Source: Actinernus sp. WN-2022 (Eukaryota; Cnidaria; Anthozoa; Actiniaria; Actinernidae). From it: DNA of 64,000 nt. Below, one piece after another: positions 56,201 through 64,000 of the stretch. The translations under genes and the position numbers were made by a program. The stretch spans positions 51,494,021 to 51,558,020 of the forward strand of contig JAOWCC010001634.1 in assembly GCA_030867875.1 (NCBI GenBank), in the 5' to 3' direction. Each line of letters begins with the position of its first letter. Position 1 is the stretch's first letter. The notes under the pieces are model-generated. The model saw only the letters and a list, made by a program, of their open reading frames with translations, was not told where the DNA came from and ran no database searches.

Positions 56201-56328
56201 ACACTAATCTTGCAGAAATGCAGATGGAATTAACAAATAATACATCTGACATCAACCAGGGATATGATGTGGAGACACTTCAACCAGGCTGTGAGCTGTA
56301 TGCAAACGTTCCATACAAGACTTCCTAG
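41250..56328 (+). CDS. Type I membrane protein with a multi-YxxM cytoplasmic tail (putative SH2-docking receptor)
   Basis: Ten exons: 41250..41550, 42792..42991, 43125..43227, 50649..50794, 51834..52063, 52629..52660, 53634..53662, 53811..53847, 54253..54380 and 54487..56328. Every junction keeps phase, giving 1015 residues. Residues 1-25 are a signal peptide (GLITGLFVWQLFVVSSG). The ectodomain (to about 200) is Cys-rich with several NxS/T sites and matches no domain I know. A Ser/Thr/Pro stalk (200-295) precedes one helix (about 298-321: IGLIAGGGVIVIVIMTGVLV) and a basic NRKKSR stop-transfer. The tail has about ten YxxM motifs, plus YEIP, YDIP, YTNL and YANV. YxxM binds the SH2 domains of PI3K p85, so a PI3K-recruiting receptor is inferred. 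No kinase domain. The ligand is unknown. Confidence 0.8.
42112..42165 (-). repeat. SINE 3'-end fragment
   Basis: In reverse complement it reads GTTGTTTTCAGGTCTCGTTA and GAAATTCAGG, matching the body end of the SINE at 35880-35915. No pol III boxes, so a truncated copy. In intron 1 of the receptor gene. Confidence 0.6.
43281..48892. repeat. Satellite of 20/21-bp units with higher-order repeats
   Basis: Unit types share GAAAACACAA(T/C)ACAC with variable heads: TAAACT, TAAAAT, GCAGC, TAACT and ACAGC. About 5.6 kb implies roughly 270 units. Larger periods are visible: blocks of 206 bp (about ten units) repeat near 47.2-48.0 kb, 328 bp near 47.9-48.6 kb, and a stretch of about 1.8 kb from 44.0-45.8 kb recurs with an exact 1811-bp shift. 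This is what repeated unequal exchange produces. Confidence 0.92.
48978..49307 (+). pseudogene. Integrase-type transposase N-terminal fragment
   Basis: Starts ATGGCGGATGCTGAATCAGC and reads MADAESAEALLRFSL then YDYTTILSFLKN. In the next frame it reads HGIRISKRTLLNRLNQYGLC and RRGESVDVRED, then in a third frame ELDGPTRGFSNLGYRSMWRR. The pattern HGxxIS..TL...L...GL followed by LGYRxM matches the helix-turn-helix start of an integrase-core transposase family common in cnidarians and fishes (possibly IS3EU; inference). Two single-base frame breaks and a stop after NFLSSFL leave no catalytic core. Confidence 0.62.
49498..50015. mobile_element. Nested TIR element in the core of the 7.2-kb element
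   Basis: Left: TACAGACCTCGAAAACACAG then ACCCCGAAA. Right (49937-50010): several GTTTTCGAGGTCTGT units in inverted orientation. Its ends are themselves small tandem repeats, as in the host element. Confidence 0.55.
50233..50456. repeat. Short inverted array in the right arm of the 7.2-kb element
   Basis: About ten diverged units of GTGTATTGTGTTTTC type, the complement of the left-arm satellite. Units differ more from each other than in the big array (for example GTGTGTTGGGTTTTC), so it has not been homogenised. Confidence 0.8.
50956..51252. mobile_element. MITE with about 85-bp arms, receptor intron 4
   Basis: TCCGCCATT, GAAGCCGTGCCCTTTGTTCA and TTCACCGGAAATGATGTCAT in the left arm are matched in inverse in the right arm. 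The loop is about 130 bp, non-coding. Confidence 0.78.
51834..52063 (+). CDS. Receptor gene exon 5: stalk and transmembrane helix
   Basis: The acceptor is GCTAG and the donor GTAGGT (phase 2). It encodes a Thr/Ser-rich end of the stalk (ITPTLTTVSTAPSSIVV), a short CTGMFC loop, then LYIGLIAGGGVIVIVIMTGV and LVCLL as the membrane helix, and NRKKSR. The GxxxG-like AGGG may aid helix pairing (inference). Confidence 0.8.
52130..52590. repeat. Minisatellite of about 30 bp, receptor intron 5
   Basis: About 14-15 copies of GAGGTATCGTGTAATTGGTG followed by TTG and a variable G/T/C-rich part (TGCGTGC, CGAGTGCGTGGGTGTG). Non-coding; open frames through it are a by-product. Confidence 0.85.
53077..53127. 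repeat. Dispersed repeat fragment (copy of 26099-26150)
   Basis: Shares TCCTGTGCCTGATATCCCAT and GAGTTTGCA(T/C)AG with the copy in BRK1 intron 1, in the same orientation. Confidence 0.55.
53927..54110. mobile_element. Palindromic MITE, receptor intron 8
   Basis: TAATGGCCCATTTCGCGGTT and its complement form the ends. Inner arms with GAGCGAGGCGATTTCGGGC and its complement also pair. About 184 bp, nearly all palindrome. Confidence 0.78.
54487..56328 (+). CDS. Receptor gene exon 10: tyrosine-motif tail
   Basis: A single 1842-bp exon gives the last 613 residues. The first 200 or so hold repeated acidic modules of about 15-40 residues, each with a Tyr motif: YGSM, YEIM, YQEM, YELM, YEIM, YEPM, YDVM, YELM, YELM, YELM. 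YEIP and YDIP come next. The middle is a basic, Pro/Ser-rich, disordered stretch with SSPRARIPHP and PSSPGR, and the end has YTNL and YANVPYKTS. The modules suggest growth by internal duplication. No frameshift or stop, which argues for constraint. Confidence 0.85.
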   Translation, partial: DSPPPVGGAPVPPYRLSSSDYGSMEDGIANDDTDYSAENKERTRKDAMMEPEEETHYEIMEKKTLPRRSGSLELHGRDNKAYQEMLDVVESVYEGVEQEDFNQAKYELMNSNEPLNYEIMGDNSLDEKPTYEPMGSETTPQRTPYDVMDAEYDRRNYNYSDKPTKILSRQTEYVDRIHEDHQPNEPHVTMATDQYESQANYELMGSDAIPEQPHYELMTPKETTELEGEEERLYELMDEVPEASPDYEIPVVGEDSDDLNYDIPDITVSELACDEGRVPDYEYALNEDMNSIPDEGEDSTAGDREYVYADIPTTVTKNLFDHLRSSWHSDSQPAYRDSDCRKLPEKRANSCDTKRPRKDSEELYSIANDLPKPLPASYLRERPGPVGTKVTSKELQFPSRQSPKAKNTAKEKFNFKGPTMPSSPRARIPHPVQSQEPELPSSPGRIQINRSNSDDRTFLAKPSGISKASDLTPQQSPNLQRNKKDIVSQKPRKEADNRIKRTAVQKQPNEECAPPHVKPRQGPAKRTKDSSKSQSGSGRNKALDRGCENTTAPVQDDGGDIEAQQNVNQPIYTNLAEMQMELTNNTSDINQGYDVETLQPGCELYANVPYKTS

Positions 56329-57245
56329 ACGTACCTAAAATACGTACCTCCATCCTGATTTATTTCCCGGCGGCGCCCATAGAAACGCTTAAAACCGCAC
56401 AGTAAACATAGCATCAACTGAGAGACGTCACCATACCATATATTACCTTCCTTTCTGATGTTGGCCCATCTCTTTAAATAAGGATTCGTGTCAGAACGAT
56501 AGCAAAAGACAATAGGCTGCGACGATACGATTGCTTGAATATGTATGTTGCTGGCCAACTTAAAGAAAACATCACCTAGCCAAGAGGAAAGTAGAAAACA
56601 AACGATATTTGAATTACAAATTTGAGAACTTTCCTCACATGCATAGTATTTTTTAGTCAAAATTCATATAAATTAAGACTTCAAATGTTATCTAATGAAA
56701 ATCTATTGCTTTGTTGGGTTTCTCTCCGAGTATCAACCAATGAGTACCACTCAATGAGTATCAAGCAATGACGAGAACTTATTGGGCGTCGTTCCTGTTA
56801 TAGACCGATGCACAGATGACGTCACAACGTGAGGAGAACAAACTTTCAAAGAACTGTGCCACGAACGAATTTGATATCATATCGTTATTGACTAATTCTT
56901 GTCTAGATTGATAATTCTTCAAATTCTTGCCCAACAAGATAAACACTGCAATGGAGGCGAACCTTCTGCGGGTCAGAAGTGTAATGTGATGATAATAATG
57001 AAAAATTATGTTAAATAGTAAATAATATTAGAAATAGTGAATTAGCTTTTAATCTTATGTTGACCGTTACGCTTTGCGCGACTCAAGCGAATTCCGAGCT
57101 TGAAAACAATCGCATTATAATTTAGTTTTTAGTACTGCCACAAGGTATACAACAATAGCTACATCAGTATAAACGTTAGTCCCCTGCCTTGTCCGCTTAC
57201 ACTGTCAGACACGTTTGTTGAAATGTTCAGAGAAAATAACAATGA
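56329..57245. other. 3' region of the receptor gene
   Basis: Presumably begins with the 3' untranslated region. No canonical AATAAA is close to the stop. No other feature is supported. Confidence 0.4.
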
Positions 57246-57254
57246 AAATCCAGC

Positions 57255-57336
57255 CTGAGAAAACAGCCGACCTTATCGCTCCCCCGCTGGCGACGCACTG
57301 GCGATAAGAGTGGCTATTTTCTCAGGCAACCTTGGA
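57255..57336. repeat. Hairpin element
   Basis: GCCTGAGAAAACAGCC pairs with GGCTATTTTCTCAGGC, and inner TTATCGC pairs with GCGATAA, around a GC-rich loop of about 25 bp. Confidence 0.65.
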
Positions 57337-57339
57337 ATC

Positions 57340-58195
57340 AATAATAGTATGCACCAATACGCCAATGCAATATGGATATGGCGGTTTGGACACCGGGACG
57401 AAAGTAGGTTTGACTGTACAGTAATCATATTTAATTGCAACCTCGTTCCCAGGCTTACTCCAAAATAGGACCCCCAGTAGAGGTTGGTCGCGGATTGGCT
57501 GAACGTCTATTGGAGAATTTCGAATAATTTTTTTTTTATCTTAACGTTGTCTTTCGTATTGCGCATTCAAATTCATCGAAAACAGCTACAAATTAATAAG
57601 TACCCTATTCTAAACTGCGGCGTGAATTCAAGATGGCGGATGCTCCTCAAATTGGTTTTTTTTTTGTCACATGACCAGCTTACGTAAAGACCCCTGAGAA
57701 CGAGTTGGCTCGTGTTGGAACAGACATTCACTTGATAAAGACACGACTACTGAATATCGTGGCAGAAAAAAAGTGTTTATTTTTGCTCCAACGCATGCCG
57801 AAAAGCGGATTTGAAGATGAGGGTTTCTGAAAATCAAAAGGTAACACAAAATCACGAAAAATATCAGAATTTATTCAAAAAATAATTTATTGAATACCAT
57901 TGAGTATATTACTACATTACTATCCATAACCACAAAAATACGTTCTCTACTATTGAAGATTCATCTTAAAACAATACTATGTATATATTTCTGCATATAT
58001 TAAAAACAAAATCGATAACCAGCTATCACAAGTGTTGTGTGTATTTCCAATACACTGCCAGCTGTGTAAAGGCACGTTACAATTCATTCAAGTCGCGTAC
58101 TATTCTTAATACTAGGTTTAACCAAAGGTTATGTGAATGCTGCCAAGGAGAATATAGCCTGCAAAACAGGTGCTTCGAATTATAAGTTTAGACTT
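57340..58195. other. Intergenic, no supported feature
   Basis: A/T-rich. A few short open frames exist, but none has splice or homology support. Confidence 0.4.
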
Positions 58196-58196
58196 C

Positions 58197-58509
58197 AAGA
58201 GGAAAGAGATTATTACATTATTCTCTACTAATAGACCCTTTGCACGTTACGTCATAGCCGCCATGTTGGTGTACAGTTAATAGATTCTTTTGTTCTGTAC
58301 ACCAACATGGCCGCCATGCCCTTTGTCATTTGAATCTCTGGGGATTGAGTGCAAACCATCTATGGCTGAAAGGAAAAATACAGCTTTTGGTTTCAACTGA
58401 ATGCGTAAAGCCATGATTACCATGCACAACACAACGAAGCTCTCGTGGTTCATAAACACTCGTACGATGAAATCGTATAATAATATAGTACGTAAATCTC
58501 TTTCCTCTT
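58197..58509. mobile_element. Short TIR element with inner hairpin
   Basis: AAGAGGAAAGAGATT at the left and AATCTCTTTCCTCTT at the right. Inside, GCCGCCATGTTGGTGTACAG pairs with its complement at 58293-58315. Confidence 0.58.
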
Positions 58510-58819
58510 ATCTCTCTATCGCTCTCGTCTCCGGGCTGTATCTAGCGTTGTATTAATCACTGCGTCATTACCTCGGTTAAGCCAGTTTAAACCAGTTTTC
58601 CGGAAAACACCGCGACGATGCTTATTGGCTAATGAGCAAAACTGGTTTGTACGAATTACATTCATGATTGGTTGAATTACAAAAACTAGTCAAACCGGTA
58701 GGATAATCCGCGATTCTCAAAGCCAATGTCCTGAATAGTAAGCTGCCTTCGCTCGTTCGCTAATGCTCACTCGCTTGACAGCAATAATATAATTTAAGTC
58801 TTTCTTGTTGATAATATGC

Positions 58820-59318
58820 TTTATTATATAGACGACAGTGTTTTACTGAGAAATAAGCCACTCGTAGAACTCATACCAAAATATCGACGTCACGTTTGCC
58901 GCCTTTTGAACTACAAAGATGGCAGCAGGTTTGTGAAAATCACAGAGGAAGATGTAAACAGCTTAAATGAGCTGCATAACAATGAATATTCCAAGCAAAA
59001 AAAGCCAAATACGATCTAAAACTCTCTAAAGATTTTCTCGACTACAACGAAGAGACAAGAAAACCCGATGAAACTCCCCAGAACAGGTTAGAAAGATCAC
59101 GAAGAAGTTTGTACTGACAGTAAGTAAAATGAATAGATAAGAGTTCTTAGAGTAGTTTAATTGTCCAAAAAAGAAAATTACACGATGGTTTGAAGATATG
59201 AACTTTGACCTCTCGAGTCCAAAACATTTCACTCGTTCGCTGCGCTCACTCGTGAAATGTTTTCGACTCTCGAGGATACACTTCATATCTTCGCAGCACC
59301 GTGTAATATCCTCTATGT
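58820..59318 (+). mobile_element. Non-autonomous element with conserved ORF, copy A
   Basis: Encodes HVCRLLNYKDGSRFVKITEE and DVNSLNELHNNEYSKQK. After a one-base shift in an A run it continues AKYDLKLSKDFLDYNEETRK and PDETPQ. The 3' end carries TATCCTCGAGAGTC-like sequence and TGTAATATCCTC (59305-59316). A second copy, inverted, is at 60758-61090. Copy A has extra hairpin sequence at 59172-59318. Confidence 0.65.
59172..59318. repeat. Hairpin at the end of copy A
   Basis: ATTACACGATGGTTTGAAGA and AAAACATTTCACTCGTTCGC on the left pair with the right arm. The loop is very short (CGCTGCGCTC). Confidence 0.65.
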
Positions 59319-59369
59319 ATACCGTACGAAACACGTACCTGACTGCCAAATTTGAATACACCGTCCCCG

Positions 59370-59760
59370 GAGGGGGGGGGGGGGGACTGACCGGGGGGGG
59401 GGGGGGACTGACGGGGGCGTTCGGCGCTCCTTTTAGGGGTCAACATTCTCTAGGGGTCAACACTCTCTAGGGGTCATTGTATATTTTAGGGTTCACACGA
59501 GTTATTTACGCAACCCGAATCGTACCTTTTTGGGGTTTATAATTATTTATTTTGGGTTTTTTACTCTTCGTGAAAAAGTTTGCGATGTAGTTACATGCCT
59601 TTTTTCCTTCGTTTTTAAATAAAAGGAATCACTTTATCAATGTTATATGTGCGTACTTTTTAGGGGTCAAAATCATTATGGTTTGTAAACCTCATTTCAT
59701 TTATGCGTACCTTTTTAGGGGTCATTTTCAAATGACCGCTGAGCACCCCGTCATTTTGGT
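59370..59760. repeat. Poly-G tracts and TAGGGGTCA repeats
   Basis: Two G runs (59372-59387 and 59393-59406) separated by ACTGACC, then TAGGGGTCA at 59435, 59451, 59467, 59662 and 59716. Comparable to the G-rich region at 37.1-37.7 kb. Sequence accuracy in the G runs is doubtful. Confidence 0.5.
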
Positions 59761-60061
59761 ACCAGAGTCCAGTTAATGGATGTTGTGGTTACGGTATTAA
59801 TAACGTGACACGCGGGACAACAGCGTATACAGAAATGTTAACATTTTGCCAGTTCCTTCATGTTTTCTGCGAAGAATACGAGTTTTACGACATGGATAAG
59901 CTTCAAATACTCAGATCATTTCCTTCAGAAACTAAGCAGAAACATGTTAGTGTAGTTTAAATGTTGACAACTGGGATATAATGTACTACAACCACGAGAC
60001 ATTGACCACCATAAGACAGTGTCCCGCCGATTTAACTGTCACCTCGCACATGTGCCCTAAT

Positions 60062-60075
60062 TAGGATTATTATTA

Positions 60076-60166
<91 letters not shown>
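60062..60166. repeat. (TTA)n microsatellite
   Basis: About 100 bp of nearly perfect TTA/ATT trinucleotides, roughly 33 units, about 85 bp downstream of the last exon of the minus-strand gene. Confidence 0.95.
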
Positions 60167-60249
60167 GGACTTAGCAGCAGTCCAGGCTCTCTCTAATTGT
60201 TAGCAGTCCAGTGTCTCTCTAGCTGTTAGCGCCGCTCCTCACGTGGTTA

Positions 60250-60573
60250 TCATTTGTTCAACGCCTGATATTCACGATCCTTGTACTCGCCGGGTGTTCC
60301 AGGTGGAAGGCCCTCTACCGGCATAAGGTATTCAGAATCATCAGGGTTCTCAAGCACATCAGAGGGAAGAGCTCCATGTGTATTTGGTACCGTTTTGTTT
60401 ATTGTCCCTTCCGGTATGGCATAGTCATACGTCATAGACGCCTCACCTGCCTGTAGCATGTGGTCATCAGTGGTCCCTGAGGCGTCTCCCAGTATCGCAA
60501 TATATTCAGCTATTTCAGTTCTTGGTTCGTCATTCAAGATGGTGACATATTCTGGTTTCTCTTCACGCGTATC
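60250..60573 (-). CDS. Second Tyr-motif gene, last exon
   Basis: The acceptor is TTCTAG before GAT; it ends in TGA. It reads DTREEKPEYVTILNDEP, EIAEYIAILGDASG, MTYDYAIPEG, DSEYLMPVEGLPPGTP and REYQALNK. Acidic and open throughout. Confidence 0.75.
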   Translation of the reverse strand, partial: DTREEKPEYVTILNDEPRTEIAEYIAILGDASGTTDDHMLQAGEASMTYDYAIPEGTINKTVPNTHGALPSDVLENPDDSEYLMPVEGLPPGTPGEYKDREYQALNK

Positions 60574-62895
60574 CTAGAACAAGCATTGAAACAATTAGAT
60601 GTAAATTCCGCGAAAACTAAACCTACACCCGACTTAGGCATCCAAAGGGTTCTCCTCCTCTCTGTACAGTACAATGCTAGCGTTACAGTAGATGTAGCGA
60701 GAAAGAAAAGAAAATTAAGATAGCTATAATACATAGATATGGGTCAAATATATAGAGGATATTACACGGTGGTGAGAAGATACGAAGTTTATCCTCGAGA
60801 GTCCTCTCTTATCTATTCATTTTACTCACTGTCGTTACAAACTTCTTCGTGATCCTTGGGGAGTTTCATCGGGTTTTCTTGTCTCTTCGTTGCAATCGAG
60901 AAAATCTTTAGAGAGTTTTAAATCGTATTTGGCTTTTTGTGCTCGGAATATTCATTGTCATGCAGCTCATTTAAGCTGTTTACATCTTCCTCTGTGATTT
61001 TCACAAAGCTACCGCCATCTTTGTAGTTCAAAAGGCGGCAAGCGTGACGTCATCGATATTTAGATGTAGTTTCATATGAGTTCTATGAGTGGTTTAGCAA
61101 TAGATCACACATCTCAACGTGTTTACTGGCAAAATAAAGCACGTGGGATGCTGGGAGAACACAAGAAATGATTGAAAATCACAAGCCGAAGGCGCATGAT
61201 TTTCAAGCATTTCAAGTGTTCTCCCAATTTTTTGGGCTATTGCTTTTATGATATAACTACAACACAACGCAAGCAGGCGTGCCGATTTCTATGTGTTTAC
61301 CGGCACAATAGACCATATATTTTTGAGGCTATAAGACAATCAGAGCGCTCGTACTATCTGGGTTATACTATAAGTAAAACACTATCGTCCATATAATAAA
61401 AGTATATAGACTACAACAATTTTTTTTTACTACAACTCAGTATAAGCGTAATGTGATCTGTGTAAATCATATACTAGATATAGAGACAGCCCCTCATTAA
61501 ATAACACCCATACATTTTGTATCTCTGCAATGTCACATACACAAAGAAAATCAGGAAGCAGAAATTATCCAGTGCAACTACAATTACACAAATAACAGCT
61601 ACAAGTATCAAATGTGACATGTCTGATTTCAGGAATAAAGGCATAAAGCAATGGTGCCGTGCTAATCGATTCCTCTAGTGAGTTGTTCCTGTATATCGTA
61701 AAAGGAAAACTAAAAGAAACCAAAAAACCTGAACCAAGGCTAATACGATATTTCTGATCGTACCTGCACTAATTACAATTAAGAACGTTTTTTTTTTACC
61801 TCAGCCTGGTCGTCCCGCATCAAACGCTGGTACACGGATTCCCTGGTTGAGTTGTCATGTAATGTCTCATACATCACCTCCACACCATTCCCTTGGCTGC
61901 TGTTTTTTAACTTCAGCTCCTCCAGTTCTTGGTATGCTGGGTTTTCATAGGCACATTTGCGGGTATCTACCTTTCCTTCATGCTCGTTCACACTCTCTCT
62001 ATTATCGTAAATATTCTTCTCCATGTTTAAGGCCTTGTTGGTGGGTAGGGGTGGTAAGGGATTAATGCCATTCCTCGGAGGTCTGCCCACAGCATTCTTC
62101 AAGGGTCGGCTGCTGGATGGTCGAGCATTCGTTCTCTCATACACAGGGTTAGCTAAGAAACAAGGAGACATTGCTTGGTTTGGCATTCGTTCTCTCATAC
62201 ACAGGGTTAGCTATGAAACAAGGTCAACCTCAACTGCAACTTGCATAGAAACACCTATTTAAAATACGGTTGTCCAACAACAACAACAGCTTTATTTTTA
62301 CCCTAGATTGTGTCATATAAATACAAATGAGTAGAATGTAATATTGAGAGTACTGAGAGGCCTGAAATAGTGTGAGACTAATCGAGTCAGGCATCCCAGA
62401 AAATGTAGGTTTAAATCCATTTTTTGGGTCCCAGACAGACAAGCTATAAAGTCTGGTAAATAACCCAGCTTCAAGGTCATGCGCAGTGGCACACATACAA
62501 GTCACTGCACCTGATCTTCAAACTCGGTTATTCGTTTGTTTTTGACTTTCTACACGACTTTGATTGTCTCTGATAGGTTCCACACTCAATCGAGAACCAT
62601 CCAAAGACCACAGTATTATACTCTTGTCAATCCTGTTAAAGCACTTACACAAGCAATAATTTTACTGTTAGCTTATAGCTTGGAATTGATGCATTGAACA
62701 TTTCTCTTTTCAAATGATCAGCTTGATTGATGCATACAAAGCCTGAATGACACACGGCCTGTATCTTACAGCACTAGATGACTCACTCAGTCCTGGTAGT
62801 TGTTTTGGGTATGACGGCGAGTGTCTACCTGCTGGCTCACAGTAAACAGCTTCGTCATAAAGAGCACCCTTCACGTTTGGAGGAGGTTTGTTATT
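60250..62895 (-). CDS. C-terminal tail of a second Tyr-motif-rich signalling protein, partial
   Basis: Minus-strand exons 62770..62895, 61800..62152 and 60250..60573 (stop at 60252..60250). The last two join in phase 0. The first ends in phase 0 while the next needs one base, so a small exon is probably missing between them. About 265 residues are seen, with no domain fold but many Tyr motifs: YDEA, YCEP, YERT, YDNR, YENP, YQEL, YETL, YQRL, YVTI, YIAI, YAIP, YLMP, YQAL. YxxP and YxN fit SH2 adaptors of the Crk/Nck and Grb2 kinds. The composition resembles the tail of the convergent receptor gene, but YxxM is absent. A transmembrane segment would lie beyond the right edge; none is visible. Confidence 0.68.
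60758..61090 (-). mobile_element. Non-autonomous element with conserved ORF, copy B
   Basis: An inverted copy of 58820-59318. It reads CRLLNYKDGGSFVKITEEDV and NSLNELHDNEYSEHKK, with the shifted continuation AKYDLKLSKDFLD. Its end GAGGATATTACACGGTG lies at 60757-60773. It lacks the extra hairpin of copy A. Confidence 0.68.
61082..61385 (-). mobile_element. Hairpin-bearing non-autonomous element, copy 2
   Basis: The inverted copy of 32620-32960. It shares AACACAAGAAATG(A/C)TTGAAA, ATGTGTTTACCGGCACAATA and a CAATCAGAGCGC end. The hairpin arm has decayed (CTCCCAATTTTTTGGG). Confidence 0.68.
61390..61790. other. Intron of the second Tyr-motif gene, no clear feature
   Basis: A/T-rich, no repeat or coding potential that I can support. 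Confidence 0.4.
61800..62152 (-). CDS. Second Tyr-motif gene, internal exon
   Basis: The acceptor is TTTCTTAG and the donor GAG|GTAAAA. It encodes NPVYERTNARPSSSRPLKNA, PRNGINPLPPLPTNKAL (a Pro-rich possible SH3 ligand), EKNIYDNRES, CAYENPAYQELEELKL and VMYETLHDN. The exon start and its acceptor are partly duplicated just upstream (62157-62225). Confidence 0.75.
62157..62225 (-). repeat. Tandem duplication of a 3' splice site
   Basis: GGCATTCGTTCTCTCATACA and CAGGGTTAGCTA(A/T)GAAACAAGG appear twice, 58 bp apart. This copies the acceptor and the first codons of exon 61800..62152. Confidence 0.75.
62274..62505 (-). repeat. Possible LINE 3' end with (GTT)n tail
   Basis: On the minus strand the segment ends AAAATAAAGCTGTTGTTGTT, a LINE-like end. 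No RT sequence remains. Confidence 0.35.
62770..62895 (-). CDS. Second Tyr-motif gene, upstream exon
   Basis: The acceptor is TTGTAG and the donor GCT|GTAAGA; 42 codons in phase 0: NNKPPPNVKGALYDEAVYCE then PAGRHSPSYPKQLPGLSE. The low-complexity Pro/Ser/Tyr composition matches the neighbouring exons. Confidence 0.6.
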
Positions 62896-63194
62896 CTACA
62901 AAACAAGTTACACGATTATTGACCTCATGAATTATTTTTATATGGCTAGTTACTTCGTGAGCTAGCCATCCAGTCTCAGTGTATTTGGTATTTCAAGCAT
63001 CTCTCAGTGTATTTTAAATTGTTTTTTCTGGTTACGGGGTTCCTGTGTATAGATGGTGGACTTCCTGTGTTAGGATAGAGATGCCTGCAGAGGAGGCTAC
63101 TTCGTAAGTTATGATTGGTCGGTTTGCAGTCCTCCCGTACGAACCACTACATTGAAACAAAGCTAGTTTTGAATACGTTTGAGCCATATAATAT

Positions 63195-64000
63195 TAAAAC
63201 ATCAATCAATCAATCAATGACCTTTATTTATCCACGACAAAGTTTAAAGCTTGGAGCTTGTGGGGTCGTGACTTAACATAAATGTAATTAATTAACGAGC
63301 TAAAATAAGTAATTTGTAAAATTAAGATACTAATACTAATACTTATATTAAATAATGCAAGTATATAACAATAACTGGAATTATAATAATAGTAATTAAT
63401 ACCAATAAATAGAGCTGATGATGCTAAATCTAAGCCTAAAACCTAAAATCTTAAATATCTCTTACGTTTCTATTAGTTTGCACAGATATACCCGTAAAGT
63501 CAAGATTTCTTATCAGATCATATTTAGAAGCGGTTTCGTTGAAGGCTGAAATAGTGGTCGTTTGGTGGCATTTACGTGGGAGAGCGTTCCACAGCACAGA
63601 TCCTCTGTAGGCTATTGAGTATTTCATAATGTTCGAATTGAATCTTGGAGTGACTAATTGGTTAACTCCCCTAAGGTTGTATTTTGATTTGCGCTTATTT
63701 ATATGAGTTATCATACGTGATGGGGTAATATTATAATACAGTTTATACATCAACTTGAGTATAGATATTTTGTAGCCTGAATGTAGTGTGTCCCATCCGG
63801 TCTTTGTTAGGACCTCATCAGTAGATGTGTCTCTGTGGAGATGGTAAATGATTTTAGCCGCCCTACAATGAAGAATTTCGAGGGCCTTAAAGTTGTCCTG
63901 ACAGTTTAAACCTCCCCACACGTTGATACCGTAATTTATAGACGGGAGTATTACTTTGAAGTATAAATTTAAAAGTACCTGTCTTGGTAGGAATTTACAT
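63195..64000 (-). mobile_element. LINE 3' part, runs off the right edge
   Basis: The minus-strand frame 63451..63921 reads FKALEILHCRAAKIIYHL, LKLMYKLYYNITPSRMI and YRGSVLWNALPRKCH, the C-terminal blocks of a CR1/L2-type LINE RT. The 3' UTR follows and ends in ATTG units (ATCAATCAATCAATCAAT at 63200-63217 on the plus strand). The catalytic part would lie beyond the window. Confidence 0.75.

Overview
The window is eukaryotic and animal. Genes are split by GT-AG introns, there are no operons or ribosome binding sites, and most of the DNA is mobile-element debris. Three things point to a cnidarian, most likely an anthozoan such as a stony coral: a stabilin-type protein, a near-canonical BRICK1 gene, and the mix of DIRS, Ty3/gypsy, CR1/L2-type LINE and hairpin MITE sequences. 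The species is an inference. All splice sites were read by eye from GT/AG signals and reading phase; no transcript or database was available.

Region 1-20.4 kb (minus strand): the 5' part of a stabilin-like gene. The first exon (signal peptide plus Cys-rich N-terminal domain) lies at 20063..20423. Small EGF-type exons follow at 19423..19477, 17956..18035, 7870..7939 and 596..700, and the gene runs off the left edge. Its introns hold a broken DIRS retrotransposon (about 1.2-6.1 kb) with a 480-bp TIR element inside its recombinase, a TTAA-flanked DNA element (6.6-7.4 kb), a gutted Ty3/gypsy element with both LTRs (8.4-9.9 kb), a dead transposase-like gene with an expanded 24-bp minisatellite (11.4-13.3 kb), a Ty3/gypsy pol fragment (15.0-16.5 kb) and a TIR element packed with GGTCA/TGACC (16.7-17.6 kb).

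Region 20.4-27.1 kb (plus strand): BRICK1 (BRK1/HSPC300), three exons, divergent from the stabilin-like gene across a 340-bp shared upstream region. Its first intron contains a CR1/L2-type LINE.

Region 27.1-41.2 kb: gene-poor. It holds a pair of related MITEs, several hairpin elements, a nearly intact LINE (29.6-32.5 kb), LINE fragments, a tRNA-derived SINE and a CACGTG-rich minisatellite.

Region 41.25-56.33 kb (plus strand): a ten-exon gene for a predicted 1015-residue type I membrane protein with a Cys-rich N-glycosylated ectodomain, a Ser/Thr/Pro stalk, one transmembrane helix and a cytoplasmic tail of nearly 700 residues. The tail carries about ten YxxM motifs plus YxxP and YxN motifs, which suggests an SH2-docking receptor for PI3K. 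Intron 3 is inflated from about 210 bp to 7.4 kb by a 7.2-kb TIR element. One arm of that element has grown into a 5.6-kb satellite with higher-order repeats, and its core keeps a frameshifted integrase-type transposase start.

Region 60.25-62.9 kb and beyond (minus strand): the 3' end of a second gene with a Tyr-motif-rich tail, convergent with the first. Two inverted copies of a non-autonomous element flank its last exon. A LINE fragment ends the window.
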